A stretch of DNA of 6,316 nucleotides from Chloroflexia bacterium (lineage in GTDB: Bacteria > Chloroflexota > Chloroflexia > Thermomicrobiales > UBA6265), in NCBI GenBank assembly GCA_013698285.1, contig JACCVE010000381.1, positions 1 to 6,316 on the forward strand, read 5' to 3'. The stretch's first letter is position 1. Every line of letters begins with the position of its first letter. This document shows positions 1 to 5,375 of the stretch, piece by piece. Below the pieces are notes generated by a model. That model was not told the DNA's origin. It worked only from the letters and a program-made list of their open reading frames with translations, and ran no database searches. The position numbers and the translations under genes are program-made.

Positions 1-497
1 GTCATCCCGGGCACGATCCCCGGCAGGACGCTCGCCAGGGCCTCATCAGTCATGGCGATGGCACGACTCAAGAGGTCGAGTTCCGCCTCGTCTTTCCGGC
101 GTCGGAGTGCCGACAGCGGTCCGCTGACCGGGATGGTCTCCAGGCCAGGCATGCCGTCTCGCAGCGCCCAGTAGGCACCCACGGAGAGGGCGTCTTCCTC
201 GATCCCGAGGCGAGCGGCCCCGGTCGCCAGGATCGCCGCTGCCAGCGTGGTCGTCCACGGGCGCTGCCACGGCTCGACGGTGACCCCGTTCGCTCTGGCG
301 GCCGCCCACGGTAGATTGGTCGCACCCGTATAGAGCGTGGCGACATCGTGGGCGAAGAGGAGTGCGCCGCTCGGCTGCCCATCGTCCCCGGTAACCCATC
401 CCGAGAGGTAGGAGCGGTTCGGAGCCGAAGTCACGAGCAACGAATCCACGTCATGCTGCGCCATAAGCGCTCGGGCACGGTCGAGTCGGCCGTTCAC
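1..497 (-). CDS. M24-family (Xaa-Pro) metallopeptidase, N-terminal part
   Basis: Partial gene: 165 codons are visible and the rest lies beyond the left edge. The visible part looks like the creatinase-type N-terminal domain (about residues 1-128) that precedes the pita-bread catalytic domain of aminopeptidase P and prolidase enzymes, which cleave beside proline. Its opening (RLDRARALMAQHDVDSLLV) and the junction around residues 132-154 (RRRKDEAEL, then a helix ending AMTDEAL) match the family pattern R-x-x-K-x-x-x-E-L. The metal-binding Asp/His/Glu residues lie outside the window, so activity cannot be judged. The GTG start at 497 is supported by a GGAGG ribosome site at 505-509, 7 nt upstream and inside the end of aroQ. 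The two genes overlap by 4 nt (GTGA), a sign of translational coupling. A side-by-side aroQ and proline peptidase is a familiar arrangement in bacteria. The family call is good; prolidase versus aminopeptidase P cannot be decided here. Confidence 0.82.
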   Translation of the reverse strand, partial: MNGRLDRARALMAQHDVDSLLVTSAPNRSYLSGWVTGDDGQPSGALLFAHDVATLYTGATNLPWAAARANGVTVEPWQRPWTTTLAAAILATGAARLGIEEDALSVGAYWALRDGMPGLETIPVSGPLSALRRRKDEAELDLLSRAIAMTDEALASVLPGIVPGM

Positions 498-1003
498 ACG
501 TCTACCTCCATGGTCGCGGCGAGGTTGAGGAGGAACGTCGCCGCCAGCGTGTACCCTATCGCACCCAGCCCCACGATTTGGCCGGTCGTGACCGGCGCGA
601 TGACGGACAGGTGCCGGAACGATTCCCGGGCATGGACGTTGGACAGGTGGACCTCGACGGTCGGCCGGGCCACCGCGGCCAGCGCATCGCGCAGCGACAG
701 GCCATAGTGGGTCAGGGCACCTGGGTTGATCACGATGCCAGCCGCGCCGGGGCCATGCCGGTGGACGGCATCGACCAGGTCACCCTCGTGGTTGCTTTGG
801 ACATCGATCAGGCGGTGGGGAGGGTCCCCCCCTGACGCGGTGCCCCGCACGGCGGCCACGATCTGGGCCAAGGTGGTCTGGCCATAGACGCCGGGCTCAC
901 GCTGGCCCAAGAGATTCAGATTTGGACCGTTGAGCAGCAGGAGGTATGGATGGTCCAATCCGGCCGGATCGTCGTCTTCCGTATGTCGATGCGTGTCCGT
1001 CAT
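494..1003 (-). CDS. aroQ: Type II 3-dehydroquinate dehydratase
   Basis: The 169-residue product should convert 3-dehydroquinate to 3-dehydroshikimate in the shikimate pathway, in the cytoplasm, as the small dodecameric type II enzyme. Family motifs appear in order: LNGPNLNLLGQREPGVYG at 24-41, holding Asn28, Arg35 and the catalytic Tyr40; QSNHEGDLVDAVH at 69-81; INPGALTH at 92-99; EVHLSNVHARESFRHLS at 117-133, with catalytic His119. The protein is about 15-20 residues longer than typical members because of a polar, acidic N-terminal stretch (residues 1-19, rich in His and Asp) before the first beta strand. There is no other ATG between the chosen start and the conserved core, so that extension is probably real or a less common start is used. 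The ribosome site before this ATG is weak. The gene starts 9 nt after the secreted-protein gene ends and overlaps the downstream peptidase by 4 nt, so it is probably co-transcribed with both. All catalytic residues are present. Confidence 0.95.
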   Translation of the reverse strand: MTDTHRHTEDDDPAGLDHPYLLLLNGPNLNLLGQREPGVYGQTTLAQIVAAVRGTASGGDPPHRLIDVQSNHEGDLVDAVHRHGPGAAGIVINPGALTHYGLSLRDALAAVARPTVEVHLSNVHARESFRHLSVIAPVTTGQIVGLGAIGYTLAATFLLNLAATMEVDV

Positions 1004-1012
1004 CCGTCGATC

Positions 1013-2170
1013 TTACCCGACCGGTGCGCCGCTGTCGGGAAGGGCGGGGACATAGGCGGAGATCGGGTACGGAACCTCGGCCCCGGACGGGACGACCTCA
1101 CCCGAGAAGATGAAAACGGGCTGGAGGAATTGGTCGCCCCCCGGCAAGCCCGAGGTGGTGTAACCGATGTCGATCCGGTCGTAAGTGACGGTGCCTTCGA
1201 CCAGTGAGGCCGGTTCGATGCCGCTGTCTTCCAACGGCGCTTCAATATAGGCGCGACCGCTCTCGACATCGCGCCAGGCGGATTCGGCGTCCCGGAGCCG
1301 GTACAGGTCATAGACCGACACCGTCGGCCATTGGACTCGCGCCTCCAGTGTGGCACCGCCCGGCCCGAGGGTGACGACGATGCTGGGATAGGCCGCCAGG
1401 ATGCGCTCTGGCTCGATCGGGCGGAATTGGACGAAGATGCGTCCCGCGTCGGTGCTCTGGGTGATGATCTCGCCCTCTCCCAGGTCCGGTTCGATCAACC
1501 CGGTCCGCTGGAGCCAGTCCCGGGCCAGGGCCGTCGCCTCACCGGCGGAAGGGAGCGGTTCGTCACTCTCATCCACCGGGGGAGCGAGATACTGGATCAG
1601 GGTCGGGGTGACGAAGAGATCGCCGTCGCCGGACGCGACGAACACGTCGCCGCCCCGGGATTCGACCGCGCCGGTGATATCGAGTGACGCGACGAGTTCC
1701 GACACCTCCTCCTCGGTCGGGACCTCCGCTTCGATCCGGTAGACCGGTGAGTCCAACGGCACCGCCGAGAACTCGGCCGTGAGGGACGCCTCGAGGGCGT
1801 AGGTGTATCCCTGCTCGTTGGTAGATGGGAAGTCGGCCGGGGGCAACTCGACCGCCACCTCTCCCGTGGGCTGCGATTCGTCCGCCGGGGCGCTGGGCTC
1901 CTCGCTCGGCTCGATCGTTCCCGCGCCGGTCGCTGGCCGGGTGGCGATGGCGGCCTGGACCGCGGCGGCAGCGGTGGCACACGCTACGTCGCTGGCACTC
2001 GCCTCACCGGAGGCGGTCCGGGTCGCCGCGTCACCCGAGAACGGGTTGCAGGCGGCCGCGGTCGGGACCTCATCCTGGGCGGCGACCGGCCTCGCCGCGA
2101 CCGGCGAGAGGAGGAGCGAGCAGGTGACCGCGATGAGGAAGACGCGCATCGGCAAGGTGAGGGACAACAT
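1013..2170 (-). CDS. Secreted protein of unknown function
   Basis: I do not recognise this family. From the ATG at 2170 the product is 385 residues. It opens with a signal peptide (MRVFLIAV, hydrophobic core LLLSPVA, likely cut after ARPVAA, about residue 31) and lacks a lipobox cysteine, so it should be exported rather than lipid-anchored. An Ala/Pro/Glu-rich low-complexity region follows (about 35-115) with two cysteines, at residues 41 and 64, that could form a disulfide. The folded part (about 120-385) shows alternating strands and ends with an eAW-x(5)-G motif (ESAWRDVESG, about 296-305), then YDRIDIGYTT and QFLQPVFIFSG. That layout recalls extracytoplasmic YycI/YycH- or PepSY-like domains, but this is a weak resemblance. 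An in-frame GTG at 2185 overlaps the AAGGAG ribosome site (2185-2190) and so cannot be the start; GTG at 2173 is an alternative. It lies 66 nt after uvrB and 9 nt before aroQ. Confidence 0.75.
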   Translation of the reverse strand: MLSLTLPMRVFLIAVTCSLLLSPVAARPVAAQDEVPTAAACNPFSGDAATRTASGEASASDVACATAAAAVQAAIATRPATGAGTIEPSEEPSAPADESQPTGEVAVELPPADFPSTNEQGYTYALEASLTAEFSAVPLDSPVYRIEAEVPTEEEVSELVASLDITGAVESRGGDVFVASGDGDLFVTPTLIQYLAPPVDESDEPLPSAGEATALARDWLQRTGLIEPDLGEGEIITQSTDAGRIFVQFRPIEPERILAAYPSIVVTLGPGGATLEARVQWPTVSVYDLYRLRDAESAWRDVESGRAYIEAPLEDSGIEPASLVEGTVTYDRIDIGYTTSGLPGGDQFLQPVFIFSGEVVPSGAEVPYPISAYVPALPDSGAPVG

Positions 2171-2184
2171 CACGGGAGGAAACA

Positions 2185-2190
2185 CTCCTT
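2185..2190 (-). promoter_or_regulatory. Ribosome binding site of the secreted-protein gene
   Basis: AAGGAG reads on the minus strand and is the only good Shine-Dalgarno match in the 66-nt gap after uvrB. It decides the start. The GTG at 2185 begins inside it, so initiation must be further on, at GTG 2173 (11-nt spacing) or ATG 2170 (14-nt spacing). Both spacings are longer than usual. Confidence 0.55.
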
Positions 2191-2193
2191 GCC

Positions 2194-2231
2194 GCTCGCG
2201 ACGGCCGCCTCTGGCGTCGCCCGTCGCGAGC
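2194..2231 (-). other. Stem-loop between uvrB and the secreted-protein gene
   Basis: A perfect 11-bp inverted repeat, GCTCGCGACGG (2194-2204) and CCGTCGCGAGC (2221-2231), encloses a 16-nt loop. It begins 5 nt after the uvrB stop codon and ends just ahead of the AAGGAG ribosome site of the next gene. No run of T follows on the transcribed strand, so it is not a standard intrinsic terminator. It could reduce read-through, protect the 3' end of uvrB mRNA after processing, or affect access to the ribosome site. The structure is seen directly; its role is inference. Confidence 0.55.
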
Positions 2232-2236
2232 CAGGC

Positions 2237-4261
2237 CTATGGTGAGAGGATCGGCATCCCGGCGGGGTCGGTCTCCATGATCCGCCGCAGTTCGACGATC
2301 TGGTCACGGAGGAGGGCGGCCTTCTCGAACTCGAGGTCACGCGATGCCGCCTTCATCTGGGACTCGAGATCCTTGACCATCCTGGTCAGCTCGATCCGGG
2401 GAATCTCGGCGATGATGCCGGGCTGTCCCCCTTCGGAGCGATAGGTCACTGCCTCTTCAGCCACCTGGCGGACCCGCTCCGTGATGTCGCGGATCTCCTT
2501 GATGATGCCGCGGGGCTCGATGCCGTGGGCCGTATTGTGAGCGATCTGGACATCGCGCCGCCGGTAGGTCTCCCCGATCGCGGCCTTCATCGACCGGGTC
2601 ATCACGTCGGCGTACATGATCACCTGGCCATCGACGTGGCGGGCCGCCCGGCCGACGGTCTGGATCAGCGATCCCTCCGACCGCAAAAATCCTTCCTTGT
2701 CGGCGTCGAGGATCGCGACGAGGGAGACCTCCGGAAGGTCGAGGCCCTCCCGCAGCAGGTTGATGCCGACCACGACATCGTAGACGCCGAGCCGGAGGTC
2801 ACGCAGGATCTCGATCCGCTCCAGGGTGTCGATCTCGCTGTGCAGGTAGTGCGTCCTGACGCCCGCCTCCTTCATGTAGTCGGCCAGGTCCTCGGCCATC
2901 CGCTTGGTCAGCGTCGTGACGAGCACCCGCTCGCCGCGGCCGACGCGAATGTTGATCTCCGCCAGGAGGTCGTCGATCTGCCCCTTGGTCGGCCGGACGC
3001 TAATGGCGGGATCGATCAGGCCGGTCGGCCGGATCACCTGCTCGACCACCCGCTCGGCGTGTTCCTGCTCGTAGGGACCGGGCGTGGCCGAGACGTAGAT
3101 GACCTGGTTCACCATCCCCTCGAACTCGGTGAAGGTCAGCGGCCGGTTGTCGCGGGCCGAGGGCAGGCGGAACCCGTGCTCGACCAGCACATCCTTGCGG
3201 GCCCGGTCGCCAGCGTACATGCCCCGGACCTGGGGCAGGGAAATGTGGGACTCATCGACGAACAGCAGGTAGTCGTCGGGGAAGTAGTCCATCAACGTGG
3301 AAGGCTGTTCCCCCGGGCGACGCCGGGAGAGGTGCATCGAGTAATTCTCGATGCCCGAGCAGTAGCCCGCCTCCTGCATCATCTCCAGGTCGTACATCGT
3401 CCGCTGCCGGAGCCGGGCCGCTTCGAGGACCTTCCCTTGGTCATCGAACGACTTGAGTTGACTATCGAGCTCCGCCTCGATGTCCTTGATGGCGGCGACC
3501 AGCTTGTCGGACGTGGTGACGAAGTGCTTGGCCGGGTAAATATCGATGTCGAGCCGTTCGACCAGCACCTCACCGGTCAGCGGATCGACCTCGACGATCC
3601 GCTCGATCTCGTCGCCGAAGAACTCAATCCGCAGGGCGATCTCCTCGTAGGCCGGAAAAACCTCCAGGGTGTCTCCCCGGGCCCGAAACGAACCCCGCAC
3701 CAGCGTCAAGTCATTGCGGTCGTATTGGATGTCGATCAGGTGTCGGATGACCTTGTCCCGCTTGGCCTGGCCGCCGCGGCGCAGCGAGACGACCGTGTTG
3801 CCGTACTCCTCCGGCGAGCCGAGACCGTAGATGCAGGAAACGGACGCCACGATCAGGACATCGTGGCGGGTCAAGAGGGACCGGGTCGCGGCGTGGCGGA
3901 GCTTGTCGATCTCCTCGTTGATGTCGGCGTCCTTCTCGATGAAGGTGTCGGTGCGGGCCACATAGGCCTCTGGCTGGTAGTAGTCGTAGTAGGAGACGAA
4001 GTACTCGATCGCGTTGTGAGGAAAGAACTCCTTGAATTCGGAGTAGAGCTGGGCGGCGAGGGTCTTGTTATGGGCCAAGACAAGGGTCGGCCGGTTGGTC
4101 TGGGCGACGATGTTCGCCATCGTGAAGGTCTTGCCAGACCCCGTGACGCCGAGCAAGGTCTGCTGCTTGAGGTCCGACGCCAGCCCGTCGACCAGGCCCT
4201 CGATTGCCTTGGGTTGGTCCCCGGTGGGCCGGAGATCGGAGTCGAGATTGAAGTCGGGCAT
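2237..4261 (-). CDS. uvrB: UvrABC excinuclease subunit B
   Basis: The 674-residue product is the DNA-damage verification helicase of nucleotide excision repair. It is loaded by UvrA, opens the strands around the lesion and recruits UvrC for the two incisions. It is full length for the family. In order: Walker A GVTGSGKT at 38-45; the beta-hairpin that clamps DNA at about 91-111 (YYDYYQPEAYV, with the tyrosines at 91, 92, 94, 95 and 100 kept); the central damage-recognition domain at about 150-250; the DESH Walker B at 336-339; SATP at 391-394; and helicase motifs V and VI from GINLLREGLDLP (499-510) to QTVGRAARH (534-542), with Arg538 and Arg541. The C-terminal UVR motif (about 622-660, EFEKAALLRD) contacts UvrC. 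The ATG at 4261 has GGAGGA 4 nt upstream, and the stop is TAG. A 97-nt gap carrying a LexA-type operator and a -10 box precedes it, so SOS induction is likely. Nothing in the protein looks unusual. Confidence 0.98.
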   Translation of the reverse strand: MPDFNLDSDLRPTGDQPKAIEGLVDGLASDLKQQTLLGVTGSGKTFTMANIVAQTNRPTLVLAHNKTLAAQLYSEFKEFFPHNAIEYFVSYYDYYQPEAYVARTDTFIEKDADINEEIDKLRHAATRSLLTRHDVLIVASVSCIYGLGSPEEYGNTVVSLRRGGQAKRDKVIRHLIDIQYDRNDLTLVRGSFRARGDTLEVFPAYEEIALRIEFFGDEIERIVEVDPLTGEVLVERLDIDIYPAKHFVTTSDKLVAAIKDIEAELDSQLKSFDDQGKVLEAARLRQRTMYDLEMMQEAGYCSGIENYSMHLSRRRPGEQPSTLMDYFPDDYLLFVDESHISLPQVRGMYAGDRARKDVLVEHGFRLPSARDNRPLTFTEFEGMVNQVIYVSATPGPYEQEHAERVVEQVIRPTGLIDPAISVRPTKGQIDDLLAEINIRVGRGERVLVTTLTKRMAEDLADYMKEAGVRTHYLHSEIDTLERIEILRDLRLGVYDVVVGINLLREGLDLPEVSLVAILDADKEGFLRSEGSLIQTVGRAARHVDGQVIMYADVMTRSMKAAIGETYRRRDVQIAHNTAHGIEPRGIIKEIRDITERVRQVAEEAVTYRSEGGQPGIIAEIPRIELTRMVKDLESQMKAASRDLEFEKAALLRDQIVELRRIMETDPAGMPILSP

Positions 4262-4314
4262 CGGGTCCTCCGGGCAGGTCGATGGCGTCGGGGGAGAAAC
4301 GTGGGCGGTCCCCT

Positions 4315-4320
4315 AGTATA
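4315..4320 (-). promoter_or_regulatory. Probable -10 element of the uvrB promoter
   Basis: On the minus strand the hexamer is TATACT, five of six matches to TATAAT, in the otherwise G+C-rich gap upstream of uvrB. Transcription would start near 4308, giving a leader of about 46 nt. At 17-nt spacing the -35 position (4338-4343) reads TACGTG, a poor match. The promoter would therefore be weak, or would depend on the region covered by the adjacent operator. There is no TG extension of the -10. Confidence 0.5.
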
Positions 4321-4343
4321 CCCCGCGCAAGGCCATTCACGTA

Positions 4344-4355
4344 GAACGTCCGTTC
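4344..4355. promoter_or_regulatory. LexA (SOS) operator upstream of uvrB
   Basis: The palindrome GAACGTCCGTTC has perfect GAAC and GTTC arms four bases apart. Read on the minus strand with flanks it is CGAACGGACGTTCT, matching 13 of 14 positions of the Bacillus-type SOS consensus CGAACRNRYGTTYC. It lies 8 nt past the stop of the Nudix gene and directly upstream of the expected -35 region of uvrB, centred about 42 bp before the inferred transcription start. Bound LexA would be expected to block RNA polymerase. uvrB is a classic SOS gene, which supports the reading. The operator is seen in the sequence; LexA binding is inferred. Confidence 0.75.
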
Positions 4356-4363
4356 GCCACCGG

Positions 4364-4849
4364 TCACGAGATGCGGTAGAAATCGGTATCGGGGCCGCCT
4401 GGGCCGAGGAGGTCATCGATGTGACGGACCGCGCTTCGCTGGCCGGCCCAGAGCAGACGGGCGGTCGCTTCTTCCCGGTCACACCAGGCACTGTCGAAGT
4501 GCTCGTCATCGAGGACGACCGGGACCCGGGGACCGACCTCGCAGACGAGGACCGGGGCCAACACGACGGTGTCGCTCAGGTGGTCGTAGAACTGGTGGAT
4601 GATGTCGGCCGAAGAGTACGTGCCCTGATGGATGCCGGTCCTCGTCCGGATCGCCCGCTTGGCGGCATCCATCGCCGTCTCCCGTCCAGTGACCTGGGTA
4701 TGGATCGGCTGCCAGGTCTGGCCCAGGGGGAGATCGGGTTTGCGCAGCAGCAGCAAGAACTGGAGCCCGCCGGGCTGGCGGCGGACGAGATACGCGTCGA
4801 CGCTATTGGCGACCACGGTCGGCACCGGTTCATCCTCTCCGTTCGGCAT
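4364..4849 (-). CDS. Nudix-fold protein with degenerate Nudix box
   Basis: The 161-residue product has the length and layout of a single Nudix domain. A first strand (VVANSVDAYLVRR, 12-24) is followed by FLLLLRKPDLPLGQTWQPI (31-49), the Nudix helix region (52-73), later strands (DTVVLAPVLVCEV, 93-105) and the usual C-terminal segment (FDSAWCDREEATARLLW, 118-134). Against Gx5Ex7REUxEExGU it keeps Glu57, Arg65, Gly72 and Ile73. It has Gln52 for the Gly, Ala66 for the Glu after Arg, and Thr69 and Arg70 for the Glu pair that binds magnesium. Spacing is intact and the rest of the frame is clean, so this is substitution, not a frameshift. Active relatives hydrolyse nucleoside diphosphates linked to another group, such as dNTPs or dihydroneopterin triphosphate; this one is probably inactive or altered. 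It follows the membrane-protein gene by 62 nt and ends just before the uvrB operator. The ATG at 4849 has only a weak AGGA 12 nt upstream. Confidence 0.8.
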   Translation of the reverse strand: MPNGEDEPVPTVVANSVDAYLVRRQPGGLQFLLLLRKPDLPLGQTWQPIHTQVTGRETAMDAAKRAIRTRTGIHQGTYSSADIIHQFYDHLSDTVVLAPVLVCEVGPRVPVVLDDEHFDSAWCDREEATARLLWAGQRSAVRHIDDLLGPGGPDTDFYRIS

Positions 4850-4868
4850 GTCGCACGCCGGTCCTGGC

Positions 4869-4894
4869 CGGTCTGGCCCGCTTGGGCCGGACCG
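4869..4894 (-). other. Stem-loop between the membrane-protein and Nudix genes
   Basis: On the minus strand this reads CGGTC, C, GGCCC, AAGC, GGGCC, A, GACCG: two 5-bp G+C-rich stem segments separated by one C/A mismatch and closed by a 4-nt loop. It lies 17 nt after the membrane-protein stop (4912) and about 19 nt before the Nudix start (4849). No T-run follows, so it is a poor intrinsic terminator. It may be an intercistronic stability or attenuation element. Its function is inferred only from its shape and place. Confidence 0.5.
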
Positions 4895-4911
4895 TGCACG
4901 TCGTCCGATCC

Positions 4912-5352
4912 TCAGAAACGCCGGTCGCGCCCGAAGCGCTCGCGCAGGGCTCGGAACACGTCGGGCCGATCTGGTTCGAAGGTCATATCTCGACCGCGCC
5001 AGCGCTTGATCGTCGGTTGGGTCGCCCGCCGGAATCGCGGCAGGAAGAGGACGAACAGCGACGCGACACTGATCCAGCCAAGGAGTGTGGAGAGGAACGG
5101 CGACACATCTCGCAGCAGGAGGCCGAGACCAGCCGCGATGACCGCCCCGATGAGGGGGAGGACGGCGGTCAACCGTGGTCCGATCGCGAAGCGGCGCGAG
5201 AGCGCGGCCCGTCTCTGTGCCGCCGCCCGACGCCGGACATGGTCGGAGAAGCTGATCGGCCGGTCACTCTTCTGCAAGATTTCCAAGACCTCGTCTTCGA
5301 GGCGGGAGCGCGGCGGATCGGGGGAACCGGCCGGCGGTCGAGATCGGGCCAT
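4912..5352 (-). CDS. Small two-helix membrane protein of unknown function
   Basis: I do not recognise a named family. The 146-residue product has a Pro/Arg-rich start, then a charged segment likely to be helical (RLEDEVLEILQKSDRP, about 17-31), a basic stretch (about 38-60), two predicted membrane helices (about 61-80 and 86-104) joined by a short RDVSP turn, and a basic C-terminal tail with WRGRDMTFEP (118-127). Arginines on both flanks suggest that both ends face the cytoplasm. No catalytic motif is visible. The start is the ATG at 5352, preceded by GGAAGGA with 7-nt spacing. The frame stays open upstream to 5616, but that part lies inside the desulfurase gene, is full of Arg and His and is a shadow. 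It begins 23 nt after the desulfurase stop, so the two are probably co-transcribed; the 62-nt gap to the Nudix gene is also compatible with one operon. Confidence 0.75.
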   Translation of the reverse strand: MARSRPPAGSPDPPRSRLEDEVLEILQKSDRPISFSDHVRRRAAAQRRAALSRRFAIGPRLTAVLPLIGAVIAAGLGLLLRDVSPFLSTLLGWISVASLFVLFLPRFRRATQPTIKRWRGRDMTFEPDRPDVFRALRERFGRDRRF

Positions 5353-5375
5353 ATGAACGTCCTTCCGGGGTCCGG

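Noticed and set aside
46..399. Two overlapping minus-strand open frames of 104 and 117 codons near the left edge.
   Set aside because: The third minus-strand frame, open from the GTG at 497 to the edge, encodes a recognisable M24 peptidase N-terminal domain; the others are its shadows.
4068..4509. Minus-strand open frames across the uvrB promoter region and start.
   Set aside because: They overlap uvrB and the Nudix gene in other frames, have compositions dominated by Arg, Ser, Thr and Pro, and lack ribosome sites; they also run through the operator.
4364..4849. The possibility that the Nudix gene is a pseudogene.
   Set aside because: The frame is complete, start and stop are in place, and homologous segments continue on both sides of the altered box without a shift. 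Loss of activity is likely, but decay of the gene is not shown.
2525..5356. A 943-codon open frame on the plus strand, antisense to uvrB and the Nudix gene.
   Set aside because: It is the exact codon-complement frame of uvrB and of the Nudix gene, which happen to be in the same register. It stays open because TTA, CTA and TCA codons are rare in G+C-rich genes. The product has no recognisable domain, and uvrB on the other strand is beyond doubt.
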